A DNA stretch of 51,975 nucleotides from Archangium sp. (GTDB taxonomy: Bacteria; Myxococcota; Myxococcia; Myxococcales; Myxococcaceae), in assembly GCA_030695565.1 (NCBI GenBank), contig JAUYRZ010000113.1:1-51975 (forward strand), in the 5' to 3' direction. Below the pieces are notes generated by a model, which saw only the letters and a list, made by a program, of their open reading frames with translations, was not told where the DNA came from and made no database searches. Position 1 is the first letter of the stretch; each line of letters opens with the position of its first letter. The translations under genes were made by a program, and so were the position numbers. Of this stretch, positions 8,083-16,797 are shown in pieces.

Positions 8083-9006
8083 ATGACTCGAAAGGTTCTG
8101 CTGCCGGTACTGCCGACGCTGATGCTCATGGCGGGCCTCTGGTTCGGCATCGAGAGCTGCGATCGCACGTCGGCGGCTGACCGCATTCCCTCCGCGGTGT
8201 GGGTCGCCACGCCCGAAGGTGCGCGCTTGGTGGTGCATGAGCAGATCGACCGCTCGAGTGACACCGGCTCGTGGACGGTGGATCGCATGGTGGCGATCGA
8301 TCCTCAGACCGGCGTGGTGGGTGAGCCCTGGTTCGTGAAGTTCGACGGTGACGAACAAGTGGTGTTGCAGGGCGCTCGCGGCCGTTCGCTCTGGTTTCAG
8401 GCGGGCAAAGAGTTCTTCGTGGTGCCCACGGTGGGGGGCGTGCTGAGGCCGCTGCGTTCGCTGGCGGCGCAGTACCCGGTGGTGCCCGCGCCCTGGTACT
8501 CGGTCAACGTCGACAGCGAGGGCCTGGTGCGCGTGGAGGCCGATGACCGTTCTCATTGGCACATCGACGTGAGCACACAGCGCGCCGAGAAGGACGCTTC
8601 TGCGCCGGTGGGCTGGCGGCCTTCGACGCAGTGGGCAGGGGCGAGCGGAAGGCTGGGCTTCGTCGACGTGCCCACCCAACGCCACTCGGATCAGGCGCAC
8701 TTCGCGCTGGCGCCCGTCGATGAATACGGAGGCCTTGCAGGTGCACCCCTCGAGAGCCGTTTCGAATCGCCCCGCTTCCTCGGGCAAGAGGTGATCGAGG
8801 TGCGCGGGTGCGCGGTGGTCGCCGAGCGTGCGTCGGTCACGTGCCTCGATCGATCGGGAGCGCGCGGCTGGTCGTGGGCGGTGCCCGAAGGCGCGGTCAC
8901 CCAATGGGCCGCATGGCCCTTCGAAGAGGGCGCGCTCGTTCGCAGCGATCGCCGCTTCACCCTGCTCAGCCGCGAAGGTCAGGTGCGCTGGACTCTGCTG
9001 CGCTGA
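8083..9006 (+). CDS. Membrane-anchored protein of unknown function
   Basis: Predicted 307-residue protein. The N-terminus is a hydrophobic signal or anchor (VLLPVLPTLMLMAGLWFGI), followed by a mostly beta-strand, Trp-rich extracytoplasmic region with repeating GxxLWF-, WYSV- and GWSW-like segments that could form a small beta-propeller. I do not recognise the family. A Cys four residues after the hydrophobic stretch is not a good lipobox. The ATG at 8083 is preferred over a TTG two codons upstream; neither has a convincing ribosome-binding site. It follows the Gly-rich lipoprotein gene on the same strand, so co-transcription is possible. Confidence 0.65.
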   Translation: MTRKVLLPVLPTLMLMAGLWFGIESCDRTSAADRIPSAVWVATPEGARLVVHEQIDRSSDTGSWTVDRMVAIDPQTGVVGEPWFVKFDGDEQVVLQGARGRSLWFQAGKEFFVVPTVGGVLRPLRSLAAQYPVVPAPWYSVNVDSEGLVRVEADDRSHWHIDVSTQRAEKDASAPVGWRPSTQWAGASGRLGFVDVPTQRHSDQAHFALAPVDEYGGLAGAPLESRFESPRFLGQEVIEVRGCAVVAERASVTCLDRSGARGWSWAVPEGAVTQWAAWPFEEGALVRSDRRFTLLSREGQVRWTLLR

Positions 9007-9189
9007 CGTGCCCGCTCTCCCTCTGGAAGGGTCTTTCTTCTGACCTCCTTCACCGCCCTGGCGGCCTTCGAAGTCTTCTCGATGACCGGCTCCGCGTCGA
9101 TGGCGGTCACCGCGAAGTCGGCCGGGCGGCGGCTGTGCCTCGCGCGTCTTTTCGCTCGCGGCCGCCAGACGCGTCGTTAGGACAGGGTC

Positions 9190-9561
9190 GTGACACCCCT
9201 TCCCAAGAGTTGCGCTGTTTGTGGCCGGACGATCGAGTGGCGCAAGAAGTGGGAACGTTCGTGGGGCGAGGTGAAGTACTGCAGTGACGGCTGCCGCAAG
9301 CGGAAGGGCAGCGTGGTGGCGGGCGGGTTCGAGGCCGACATCCTCGAGTTGCTCGCGGCGCGGGCCCGGGGCGCGACCCTCTGCCCCTCCGAGGTCGCGC
9401 GGGCGCGCAGCCCTGAGGCTGAAGAATGGCGCGCCCTGATGGAGCCGGTGCGCGAAGCCGCCCGCCGCCTCGTCGCGCAGGGCAAGGTGGTCATCACGCA
9501 GCAGGGCCATGAGGTCGATCCGTCGACCGCGAAGGGGCCGATCCGCATCCGCCTCCGGTGA
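9190..9561 (+). CDS. DUF2256-DUF3253 two-domain protein
   Basis: Predicted 123-residue cytoplasmic protein. Residues 1-40 match DUF2256, a small zinc-ribbon-like module: C8-x2-C11, the WRKKW block, and C31-x3-C35. Residues about 45-123 match DUF3253, a winged-helix-like domain ([20 protein letters not shown], then [20 protein letters not shown]). DUF3253 proteins are small and often occur alone; the fusion suggests a nucleic-acid-binding or stress-related role, but no function is established. GTG start preceded by AGGACAGGG. The 180 bases upstream carry no gene that I can support. Confidence 0.82.
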   Translation: MTPLPKSCAVCGRTIEWRKKWERSWGEVKYCSDGCRKRKGSVVAGGFEADILELLAARARGATLCPSEVARARSPEAEEWRALMEPVREAARRLVAQGKVVITQQGHEVDPSTAKGPIRIRLR

Positions 9562-9649
9562 CCCGTTCGTCTACTGCCACCCAGTTTGCGCACCTGCGTA
9601 ACGCATGAGTACTTGAGGATGGGCCCGGAGCTTCCTACGAGCGCCTCCC

Positions 9650-11851
9650 GTGCGTACGCAATCGACCGTCACCCCGAACAACGCCCTCCTCGACGCCGTG
9701 CAGGCCTGCATCGGTCCGCGCGGGGTCGGCATCGGCTGCAACGCCGTCTTCGCCGCGCTCACCACCGACGCGTGGCTGGAGCAGCTGCGCTCCTTGCCGC
9801 TCGGGCGCCTCGGTCACCACCTGGTGTCCCTGCGTTTCCTCATCACCAACGGCGAGACCTGGCTGCGTCACTTCGCCTGGGAGCCGCCGCTCGCGCGCAA
9901 GCACCCTGAAGCGCCCGCCCGGTTGTGGCGTCTGTGGGCGCGCGTGCAGGTCGCGCGCACCGTCATCTCGGAAGAATCAGTCTGGGCGGAGATCGTCGCC
10001 ACGCGCTCGCTGGCTGCGTTCGGAGACGTGCTTCAGGGTGACGAGGGCCTGGGTGAAGAGGCGCTCAACCTGCTGGTCGCGCTGCACCGCCACCCGCACC
10101 TCGCGCAGGTGCTGCGGAAGCGCCTCGCGGCAGAAGCGGCGTCGCTCATGGCCAGCGCTCCCCAGGCTGCTGACCTGATCGAGCTGGCCACCTACGACCT
10201 GGCTCGTTTGCCCCCCACCACCGTCGGTCGAGGCGACCTCGCCTGGGTCATCGTGGCCGACAAGGGCGAGATGGGCGTGCGCGCGGTGCGGGAGGCCCTC
10301 AGGTTCGGCGCGACCCCCGTGGTGCTCTTCAGCGAGCAGGACGACGCCACCTCGTTGCAGGTGCGGCTCGCGAAAGCTTCGGGCGGTTTCACCATCGGGC
10401 TCCAGGGCAGCTTCCGCGAGAGCTACGCCAACGCGCGGCAGATCGCCGACCGCATTCACGCGGCCTACGCGGCCCGTTTCGGAGCGAAGGCCGAGGCCGA
10501 GCTCGCGCGTTCGGCGCTCTATCCGGGGTACGGGCCGCTGGCCGAGAACAGCGCGGCCATTCAGCTCTTCCGCGAAGAGGGCATCGTGTTCATCGGCCCC
10601 ATGCAGGACGTGGTCGAGCGCGCGGGCGACAAGCGGAAGTTCCGTCAGCTCGCGCAGGCCATCGATCCCGCGGCGGTGACGCCGGGCATCGTGCTCGAGG
10701 AGACCGAAGCCGAGGCCATCATCGCGGCCATCGCGGCCGGTCACGCGGCGGGCCACTTCACCTTCCCCGGGCGGCTCAAGGCGGCCAACGGCGGAGGCGG
10801 GCGTGGACAGGCGGTCATCGCCGAGCCCGCGGGGGTGCCTGCCGCGGTGCAGCGGGTGCTGGGAGAGATCAAGGCCAACGGGTGGGACGCCGGCGTGATG
10901 TTCGAGCAGAACATCCCCGAGACGATTCACCTCGAGGTGCAGGTGCTGCGAGATCGGTTCGGCAATACGCGCCACTTCGGCATGCGCGACTGCACCGAGC
11001 AGCGGGCGAGCCAGAAGATTCAAGAAGAGGCGCCCCCCGCGCTGCTGCGCAACGACCCCGCGCTGACCGAGCGCATCTGCGCCATCGCCACCCGCATCGC
11101 CGACGACTGCGGCTACGTCGGCGCGTGCACGGTGGAGCTGATGTACAAGGACAACAAGTTCTACCTGCTCGAGATGAACACGCGCATTCAGGTGGAGCAC
11201 CCGGTGACCGAAGAGGCGCACCGCGTGAGGCAGCCCGATGGTTCGTTGGCGCCGCTCGACTTGCCGGGGCTCCAGTTCCTCATCGCCAGCGGCCGGCCGA
11301 TTCCGTTCGCGCAGGGCGACGTGATCAACACCCACGTGGCGCGCGAGTTCCGCATCAACGCCGAGTCGTGGCGGGGTGACTTGAAGGATCCGCGTGACGG
11401 GCAGAAGGGGTTGTTCCTGCCCAACGCGGGGGTGTTCGATTCGCTCGAGGTGCCCCACTCGGCCGAGGTGCTCCAGGCGATGCACGCGGCGGGCGTGAAG
11501 GGCCTGGCCGAGGTGAACGTGCGCTTCGACGTGGGCTTCGAAGCGGGTGACGTGCTGGTCAACAAAGACCCGACCTTCGGCAAGCTGATCGTGGCCGTCT
11601 CGGCGCAGCCGGGGTTCGAGGCGCAGCGCTACGAGCTGCTGCGGCTCACCTCACTCGAGGTGCTCTCGCGCATGCGCATCATCGGCCGGCAGGTGATGCC
11701 CAACGGCGCCATCATCCCGGGCTCGGTGTTCCACACCAACCTCGAGGCGCACGCGCGGGTGCTCAACAGCGACACCGTGCGTGATCACGGGCTCTCCACG
11801 GCGACCGGCCGGCACGTGGGCTGGGTGGTGTCGATGTTGCGCGGTCAGTGA
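9650..11851 (+). CDS. Biotin-carboxylase-like ATP-grasp protein with N-terminal extension
   Basis: Predicted 733-residue protein. From about residue 196 it follows biotin carboxylase: an N-domain with VADKGEMGVRAVREAL (usual form ANRGE), YPGYGPLAEN and VFIGP, the ATP-grasp glycine loop GGGGRGQ at 381-387, RDCTEQRASQKIQEEAP, EMNTRIQVEHPVTE beginning at E508, and the RINAE segment. The active-site Glu/Asn/Arg block is intact, so ATP-dependent biotin carboxylation is plausible. Residues 1 to about 195 are a helical extension absent from the usual ~450-residue AccC. No biotinyl (MKM) domain, carboxyltransferase or BCCP gene is nearby, so partners must be elsewhere. GTG start. Confidence 0.85.
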   Translation: MRTQSTVTPNNALLDAVQACIGPRGVGIGCNAVFAALTTDAWLEQLRSLPLGRLGHHLVSLRFLITNGETWLRHFAWEPPLARKHPEAPARLWRLWARVQVARTVISEESVWAEIVATRSLAAFGDVLQGDEGLGEEALNLLVALHRHPHLAQVLRKRLAAEAASLMASAPQAADLIELATYDLARLPPTTVGRGDLAWVIVADKGEMGVRAVREALRFGATPVVLFSEQDDATSLQVRLAKASGGFTIGLQGSFRESYANARQIADRIHAAYAARFGAKAEAELARSALYPGYGPLAENSAAIQLFREEGIVFIGPMQDVVERAGDKRKFRQLAQAIDPAAVTPGIVLEETEAEAIIAAIAAGHAAGHFTFPGRLKAANGGGGRGQAVIAEPAGVPAAVQRVLGEIKANGWDAGVMFEQNIPETIHLEVQVLRDRFGNTRHFGMRDCTEQRASQKIQEEAPPALLRNDPALTERICAIATRIADDCGYVGACTVELMYKDNKFYLLEMNTRIQVEHPVTEEAHRVRQPDGSLAPLDLPGLQFLIASGRPIPFAQGDVINTHVAREFRINAESWRGDLKDPRDGQKGLFLPNAGVFDSLEVPHSAEVLQAMHAAGVKGLAEVNVRFDVGFEAGDVLVNKDPTFGKLIVAVSAQPGFEAQRYELLRLTSLEVLSRMRIIGRQVMPNGAIIPGSVFHTNLEAHARVLNSDTVRDHGLSTATGRHVGWVVSMLRGQ

Positions 11852-11860
11852 GCCGGAGCC

Positions 11861-12751
11861 TCACGGAGGCGTGGGGCGGAAGCCGAGACCGTCGAGCGGG
11901 AACAGGAACGCCATCACGCTGCCGGGGCCCATGTGCAGGTAGATGCTCGGCGAGAGCGGGCGCACCAGGGTGTATTCGCAGCGGTAGCGCTCCTGCAGGC
12001 GGGCGGCGACGGCCTTCGCCTTTTCTGGGGCGTTGCCGTGCGCGACTGCGAGCCACACCGCCGTCTTCGGGTCGAGGCGAGAGCTCACGTAGTCGTCGAT
12101 CTTCTGCACCACGTCGGCCTTTCCGCTCAGCTTCGCCACGGTGCTGACGACGCCGGCGTTGATGCTGATCATCGGGCGGATGTCGAGGAAGTTGCCCACC
12201 CAGCCCTGGAGGAAGCTGGCGCGCCCGCCTTTGATCAAGTTCTCCAGGGTGGCGACGGTGAGCACGTTGCGGTTGCGTTCAGCGAAGCTGCGAAGGAACT
12301 GAGCGACGCCGCGCAGGTTGAGACCGGCCTTGCGCGCCTGCGCGGCGGCGAGGGTGCACAAGCCCGCGCCCACGTCGGTCACCTGCGAGTCGACCACCTC
12401 GATGCGCGCTGCCTTCAGCTCGGGGTCGCTGCTCGCCTTCAACTTTGCGACAGCGGCCAGCGCAGCGTCGTGTGAGCCGATGAGCTTGCGTGAGGTCATC
12501 ACGCACAAGACTTCAGGGTCCTTCTTCACCAGTCGGCTGAAGTACTCGACGAAGTCCTGCTCAGTGGTGCCCTGCACCTGGGGGTATTTGTGGGCGCGTT
12601 TCACCCAGCCATCCACCTGCGCGAAGTCGATGGTGTTGCGCGTGTCGTGCGAGATGCCATCGACCACGATCTTCTGCGGGGTGAGGTCGATGTCTTGCGC
12701 GAGCGTCATGTCTTCATCGAGGTTGCTGCCGGGGTTGGTGACGATGCGCAT
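11861..12751 (-). CDS. DegV-family fatty-acid-binding protein
   Basis: Predicted 296-residue cytoplasmic protein of the DegV family, whose members bind a fatty acid and, in FakB proteins, present it to a fatty acid kinase. Seen: the N-terminal IVTNPGSNLDEDM segment, the QGTTEQDFVEYFSRL motif in place of the common TSQPS-type loop, the VVDSQ strand and the conserved ATLENLIKGGRASFLQGWVG region followed by IRPMISIN. It is convergent with the biotin-carboxylase-like gene (9-base gap). No fatty acid kinase gene (FakA) is visible in the window. The function is by family; the ligand is unknown. Confidence 0.88.
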   Translation of the reverse strand: MRIVTNPGSNLDEDMTLAQDIDLTPQKIVVDGISHDTRNTIDFAQVDGWVKRAHKYPQVQGTTEQDFVEYFSRLVKKDPEVLCVMTSRKLIGSHDAALAAVAKLKASSDPELKAARIEVVDSQVTDVGAGLCTLAAAQARKAGLNLRGVAQFLRSFAERNRNVLTVATLENLIKGGRASFLQGWVGNFLDIRPMISINAGVVSTVAKLSGKADVVQKIDDYVSSRLDPKTAVWLAVAHGNAPEKAKAVAARLQERYRCEYTLVRPLSPSIYLHMGPGSVMAFLFPLDGLGFRPTPP

Positions 12752-12852
12752 GGACGTCGAGTGTGGCTCAGGGAGCGCGAGCGGGGCGAGGGGCAGGCGC
12801 TCATTTCCGCTGACGAACGTTCGGCGAGCCCGCGAGGCGAAAAGATTCTGTG

Positions 12853-12865
12853 TAAGAAGCGGCCC
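12853..12865 (+). repeat. 13-bp direct repeat, left copy
   Basis: GTAAGAAGCGGCC occurs here, upstream of the truncated sigma factor gene, and again at 13340-13352 directly before the antiporter start. A related TAAGAAGTGGAG precedes the Crp/Fnr gene start at 3775. It could be a promoter or ribosome-binding element; function is not established. Confidence 0.5.
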
Positions 12866-13228
12866 GGCCTGCCGACTGATGGGGAATGCGCGCGGTCCTG
12901 TCCCCGGAGATCAGGTCAAGACCACGCATGGATCGCGACACGCTCTACCGGGAGGTCACCGAAACCCACGGCGCTTCCCTGGGGCGGCTGGCGGCTGGGT
13001 ATGAGGCTGAGCCCGATCTGCTGCAGGACATTCATGCTTCCGTGTGGAGGAGCCTGGGCCTGTTCGACCGACGCTGCTCGTTGCGCACCTGGGTGTACCG
13101 GGTGGCGCACAACGTGGCGACTTCGCATCTGATCAAGCAGGCGGGCGTTCGCTTCGTCGAGCTGGAAGACGTGGTGGCCGACTTCGACGTCGAGGCCGTG
13201 GAGGCGTGTGAGAGCGTGCTGGCTTCGC

Positions 13229-13305
13229 AGGGTCGCCGTCGGGGGACCAGGTCACCTGAAGATTCTTGCCCGCGCCGAGAGCCCGCGCGTTCGAGCCCGG
13301 GGCTC
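13229..13305 (+). repeat. Single arm of MITE-like palindromic element
   Basis: From CAGGGTCGCC to about GCGCGTTCGAGCC, this stretch aligns with the right arm of the element at 47970-48165 (shared CCGAGAGCCCGCGC) and with part of the island near 39180-39230 (TGAAGnTnCTnGCCC). It encodes the odd C-terminal tail of the sigma factor relic, so insertion or recombination of the element probably destroyed region 4. Confidence 0.6.
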
Positions 13306-13339
13306 GATCACCAATCACTCACTCTCGCCGGTGCACTGG

Positions 13340-13352
13340 GTAAGAAGCGGCC
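13340..13352 (+). repeat. 13-bp direct repeat, right copy
   Basis: Exact second copy of GTAAGAAGCGGCC (first at 12853). The AAGAAG core lies five bases before the GTG of the antiporter gene and so may also serve as its ribosome-binding site. Confidence 0.5.
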
Positions 13353-15383
13353 GTGATCACGCCGCACGACTTCCTCTACGCCCTCGCCGTCGTGCTCTGC
13401 GTCGCGGCGGTCACCACGGTCATCTCGCAGAAGCTCAAGCTTCCGGTGGTGCTCGGCTACCTGGTGGCCGGGCTGATCATCGGCCCCCATCTGCCCATTC
13501 CCCTCGTGGCCGATCCCGCGATGGTCATCGCGTTGTCCGAGCTCGGCGTCATCCTGGTGATGTTCTCGCTGGGTCTCGAGTTCAGCTTGAAGCAGCTCAA
13601 GAAGGTCGGTCCCACCGCCGGCATCACCGCGGTGATCGAGTGCGGCATCATGCTCATCACCGGCTTCCTGGTGGGGCAGGCGCTGGGTTGGACCACCACC
13701 GAGAGCGTGTTCGCCGGAGCGATCGTGGCGATCTCCAGCACCACCATCATCGTGAAGACGTTCGACGAGCAGGGCATCACCGGGCGCCTGCGCGAGCTGG
13801 TGGTCGGCGTGCTGATCGTCGAAGACCTGATCGCCATCGTGCTGCTGGCGACGCTCACCGCGATCTCCAGTGGCGCCGGGCTGTCGGCGCTCGCGTTGGC
13901 GACCACGCTGAGCAAGCTGGCCGCGTTCCTCGCCGTCTTGCTGGGCGTGGGGTTGTTGGTGGTGCCCCGGGTGACCCGCGCGGTGACGAAGCTCAACCGC
14001 CCTGAGACCACGCTCGTCGCCAGCGTCGGCTTCTGTTTCTCCATCGCCTTGTTGGCGCAGTACTTCGGGTACTCGGTCGCGCTCGGCGCCTTCATCGCGG
14101 GCTCGCTGATCTCGGAGTCGGGCGAGGGCAAGGTCGTCGAGCATCTGGTGCAGCCCGTGCGCGATCTCTTCGCGGCGATCTTCTTCGTGTCGGTGGGCAT
14201 GCAGATCGATCCCGCCGAGGTGGCGCGTCACTGGGGCGCGGCGCTGTTGCTGACCGTCGTGGTGATCGGGGGCAAGGTGATCAACGTCACCATGGGCGCG
14301 TTCTTGACCGGCAACCCCGTGCGTACCTCGGTGCAGGCCGGCATGAGCCTCGCGCAGATCGGTGAGTTCTCCTTCATCATCGCGGGCCTGGGCATGACGC
14401 TGGGCGCGACCGGCTCGTTTCTGTTCCCCGTGGCCGCGGCGGTCTCGGTGGTCACCACGCTCACGACTGGATTTCTCGTGAAGGCGTCGGGGCCGGTAGC
14501 CAGCTTCCTCGATCGAAAGCTGCCGCGGCGGTTGCAGACCTTCACCACCTTGTACGCGAGCTGGTTGGAGCGGCTGCGCGAGGCGCCTCCGGTGAAGGGC
14601 CCGAAGCGGGTGGCTCGTTCGCTCATCATCGACGCGGCGTTGCTGACGGTGGTGATCGTCGTCGCCACCGTTTCACGGCGCGCGGAGCTGACGCGTGATG
14701 CGCCGTTCTGGTTGGTGCTCGGTGGGGCGGCGGTGGTCGCGTTGCCGTTGTGCGTGGGGATCGCGCGGCTCTCTCAGCGATTGGCGGCCGAGCTCGCAGA
14801 AGCGGCGTTGCCGGCGAGGGCGGTGGGCAAGGTGGATCTCGCGGCGGCTCCGCGGCGGGTGCTGATCGTGACGTTGCAGGCCGGCATCGTGTTGGCGCTG
14901 GGCGTGCCGATGGTGGCCATCACCCAGCCGCTGCTCCCTGACATTCCGGTGGGGGTGGTGTTGCTGGGGATTCTGAGTCTGTTGGCCATGGCGTTGTGGC
15001 GGAGCGCGAACAACCTCGACGGTCATGTGCGCGCGGGCGTCGACGTGATCTCCGAGGCGTTGATGTCGCATTCGCGGGAGGACGCCCTGCATGACGTCGA
15101 GAAGATCCTGCCCGGCCTGGGGTTGAGCGCGCCTTCGGTGATCGAGCTGGCGAGCGGAAGTGCCGCGGTGGGCAAGACGCTGGCTCAGCTCAATCTGCGC
15201 GGGGTCACCGGCGCGACCGTGTTGGCGATCACCCGCGGCTCGAAGGCGATCGTCGCGACGGCGACCGAAGTGCTGCAGGTGGAAGATCGCCTGGCACTCG
15301 CGGGATCGCGTGAAGCACTCGATGCAGCCCGCACCGTCTTGTCTCCCTCTCCGCCTCGGGGAGAGGGAGTCCGTGGCGCGTAG
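13353..15383 (+). CDS. CPA2-family cation:proton antiporter (Kef type) with TrkA-C domain
   Basis: Predicted 676-residue inner-membrane antiporter. Residues about 1-385 form the Na+/H+ exchanger-like domain with roughly 12 helices; hallmark segments are LKLPVVLGYLVAGLIIGPH, LSELGVILVMFSLGLEFS, AIVAISSTTIIVKTF and ALGAFIAGSLISESG. Additional helices follow at about 430-460 and 505-550. A C-terminal TrkA-C/RCK_C-like module at about 590-665 (IELASGSAAVGKTLAQLNLRG, VLQVEDRLALAG) would bind a regulatory ligand; no full TrkA-N domain is seen. The last residues (SPSPPRGEGVRGA) come from an extragenic hairpin repeat that the frame reads into. GTG start, overlapping the sigma relic by four bases. Confidence 0.9.
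   Translation: MITPHDFLYALAVVLCVAAVTTVISQKLKLPVVLGYLVAGLIIGPHLPIPLVADPAMVIALSELGVILVMFSLGLEFSLKQLKKVGPTAGITAVIECGIMLITGFLVGQALGWTTTESVFAGAIVAISSTTIIVKTFDEQGITGRLRELVVGVLIVEDLIAIVLLATLTAISSGAGLSALALATTLSKLAAFLAVLLGVGLLVVPRVTRAVTKLNRPETTLVASVGFCFSIALLAQYFGYSVALGAFIAGSLISESGEGKVVEHLVQPVRDLFAAIFFVSVGMQIDPAEVARHWGAALLLTVVVIGGKVINVTMGAFLTGNPVRTSVQAGMSLAQIGEFSFIIAGLGMTLGATGSFLFPVAAAVSVVTTLTTGFLVKASGPVASFLDRKLPRRLQTFTTLYASWLERLREAPPVKGPKRVARSLIIDAALLTVVIVVATVSRRAELTRDAPFWLVLGGAAVVALPLCVGIARLSQRLAAELAEAALPARAVGKVDLAAAPRRVLIVTLQAGIVLALGVPMVAITQPLLPDIPVGVVLLGILSLLAMALWRSANNLDGHVRAGVDVISEALMSHSREDALHDVEKILPGLGLSAPSVIELASGSAAVGKTLAQLNLRGVTGATVLAITRGSKAIVATATEVLQVEDRLALAGSREALDAARTVLSPSPPRGEGVRGA
15344..15368. 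repeat. GGGAGAGGG-type hairpin repeat, copy 3, read into the antiporter C-terminus
   Basis: TCCCTCTCC (15344-15352) pairs with GGAGAGGGA (15360-15368). The repeat lies inside the final codons of the antiporter gene and gives its last 13 or so residues, ending at TAG 15381-15383. It also lies between the convergent antiporter and gnd genes. Confidence 0.8.
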
Positions 15384-15399
15384 TGGAGTCCTTGTCGGT

Positions 15400-16797
15400 T
15401 TACGCCTTCCACTCGGTGTGCACCGCGACACCGGGGCCGTCGGTGCGCTCGTACGTGTGGCTGCCGAAGTAGTCGCGCTGCGCCTGAATCAACGACGCCG
15501 TTCCCCGCGCGGTGGTGAGCGTGTCGTACCAGCTCAACGACACCGACAGACCCGGCGCTGCCAGACCGGCCCGGGCGGCACCGGCGACGACGCGTCGCCA
15601 CGCTGGAAGCCGCTTCGCCAGATCCGCCACGAAGTCCGGAGTCAGCGCGAGCAGCTCCGACTTCCCGCTGAACGCCGCCATCACCCGCTTCAAGAACGAC
15701 GCGCGAATGATGCAGCCCGCAGTCCAGATGCGCGCCACCTCGCTCAGGTTCGTGCCGTACCCGAACGTCTCACTCGCCGCCTGCAGCATCGCGAAGCCCT
15801 GCGTGTAGCTGGCGATCTTCGACGCATAGAGCGCGTCCGCCAGGTCGCTCACCGTCACGCCCTCCAGCTTCGCGCGCGAGGGCTGGTGCAGCGCCTCGGC
15901 CCGAACCCGGGTGTCTTTGGCCGACGACAACAACCGCGCATCGACCGCCGTCGCGATGGTGGGGATCGGCACGGCCAGCTCAGAGGCCGCGATGACCGTC
16001 CACTTGCCGGTGCCCTTCTGCCCCGCCTTGTCGAGGATCGAATCGACCAGCAGCCGCCCCGAAGGCTCCTTCACGCGGAAGATGTCGGCGGTGATCTCGA
16101 TGAGGAACGACGCGAGGTCGCCGCGGTTCCACTCCGAGAACGTGTCGGCGACCACCGGAGGCGCGAGCCCGAGCCCATCGCGCAGCAACGACGCGGTCTC
16201 GGCGATCAACTGCATGTCGCCGTACTCGATGCCGTTGTGCACCATCTTCACGAAGTGTCCGGCCGAGCCCGCACCGCAATACGTCACGCACACACCTGAA
16301 TCAGAACGCGCCGAGATCGCCTCGAGCACCGGCTGCAGCCGCTTCCACGACTCCACCTCACCACCGGGCATGATCGACGGCCCGAGCAGCGCCCCTTCCG
16401 CGCCACCCGAGACACCCATGCCGACGAACTTCCACGGGCGATCCTTCGCGCGCGCCGCCCGGCGATCAGTGTCGGTGTACAGGCTGTTGCCCGCATCGAC
16501 GACGAGGTCACCTTCCTGAAGCATCGGGTCGAGATCATCGAGCACCGCGTCGACCGGCTTGCCCGCGTTCACCATCAAGATGATCCGCCGCGGACGCTCG
16601 AGGCGCTCCACCATCTCCTTGAGCGAGGTCACCACGTCGAGCTTCGCCTCGGGGTGCGCGGCGGCGAGCTTCTGCGCGGTCTCGACAGTGCGGTTGTAGG
16701 CGGCGACCTTGAGGCCGCGGCTCGCGAAGTTGCGGGCGAGGTTGGCGCCCATCACGCCCAGGCCAATCACTGCGACGTCATTCAGACGGTTCGTCAT
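15400..16797 (-). CDS. gnd: 6-phosphogluconate dehydrogenase, decarboxylating
   Basis: Predicted 465-residue cytoplasmic enzyme that oxidises 6-phosphogluconate to ribulose 5-phosphate and CO2 with NADP+, third step of the oxidative pentose phosphate pathway. Seen: nucleotide-binding GLGVMG at 12-17; AYNRT following the second strand; MGVSGGAEGALLGPSIMPGG at 127-146; catalytic K184, H187-N188 and E191 in HFVKMVHNGIEYGDMQ; and the helical C-terminal dimerisation domain. The length matches the ~468-residue family. Its ATG overlaps the pgl stop (ATGA), so it is translationally coupled as the last gene of zwf-pgl-gnd. Confidence 0.96.
   Translation of the reverse strand: MTNRLNDVAVIGLGVMGANLARNFASRGLKVAAYNRTVETAQKLAAAHPEAKLDVVTSLKEMVERLERPRRIILMVNAGKPVDAVLDDLDPMLQEGDLVVDAGNSLYTDTDRRAARAKDRPWKFVGMGVSGGAEGALLGPSIMPGGEVESWKRLQPVLEAISARSDSGVCVTYCGAGSAGHFVKMVHNGIEYGDMQLIAETASLLRDGLGLAPPVVADTFSEWNRGDLASFLIEITADIFRVKEPSGRLLVDSILDKAGQKGTGKWTVIAASELAVPIPTIATAVDARLLSSAKDTRVRAEALHQPSRAKLEGVTVSDLADALYASKIASYTQGFAMLQAASETFGYGTNLSEVARIWTAGCIIRASFLKRVMAAFSGKSELLALTPDFVADLAKRLPAWRRVVAGAARAGLAAPGLSVSLSWYDTLTTARGTASLIQAQRDYFGSHTYERTDGPGVAVHTEWKA

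Larger units (their letters stand above)
12928..13356 (+). pseudogene. ECF-type sigma factor truncated after region 2
   Basis: The frame from ATG 12928 encodes a recognisable sigma-70 region 2: LYREVTETHGASLGRLAAG, then DLLQDIHASVWRSLGLFD and the core/-10 recognition segment SLRTWVYRVAHNVATSHLIK. It should continue through a linker into region 4 (-35 recognition), but after about residue 97 (ESVLASQ) it changes to an Arg/Pro/Ser-rich tail of non-protein character. That tail is encoded by DNA matching an arm of a palindromic repeat found elsewhere in the window. At 142 residues it lacks all of region 4, so it is probably a dead gene, although a region-2-only protein could still bind core polymerase. 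It overlaps the antiporter start by four bases. Confidence 0.75.
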
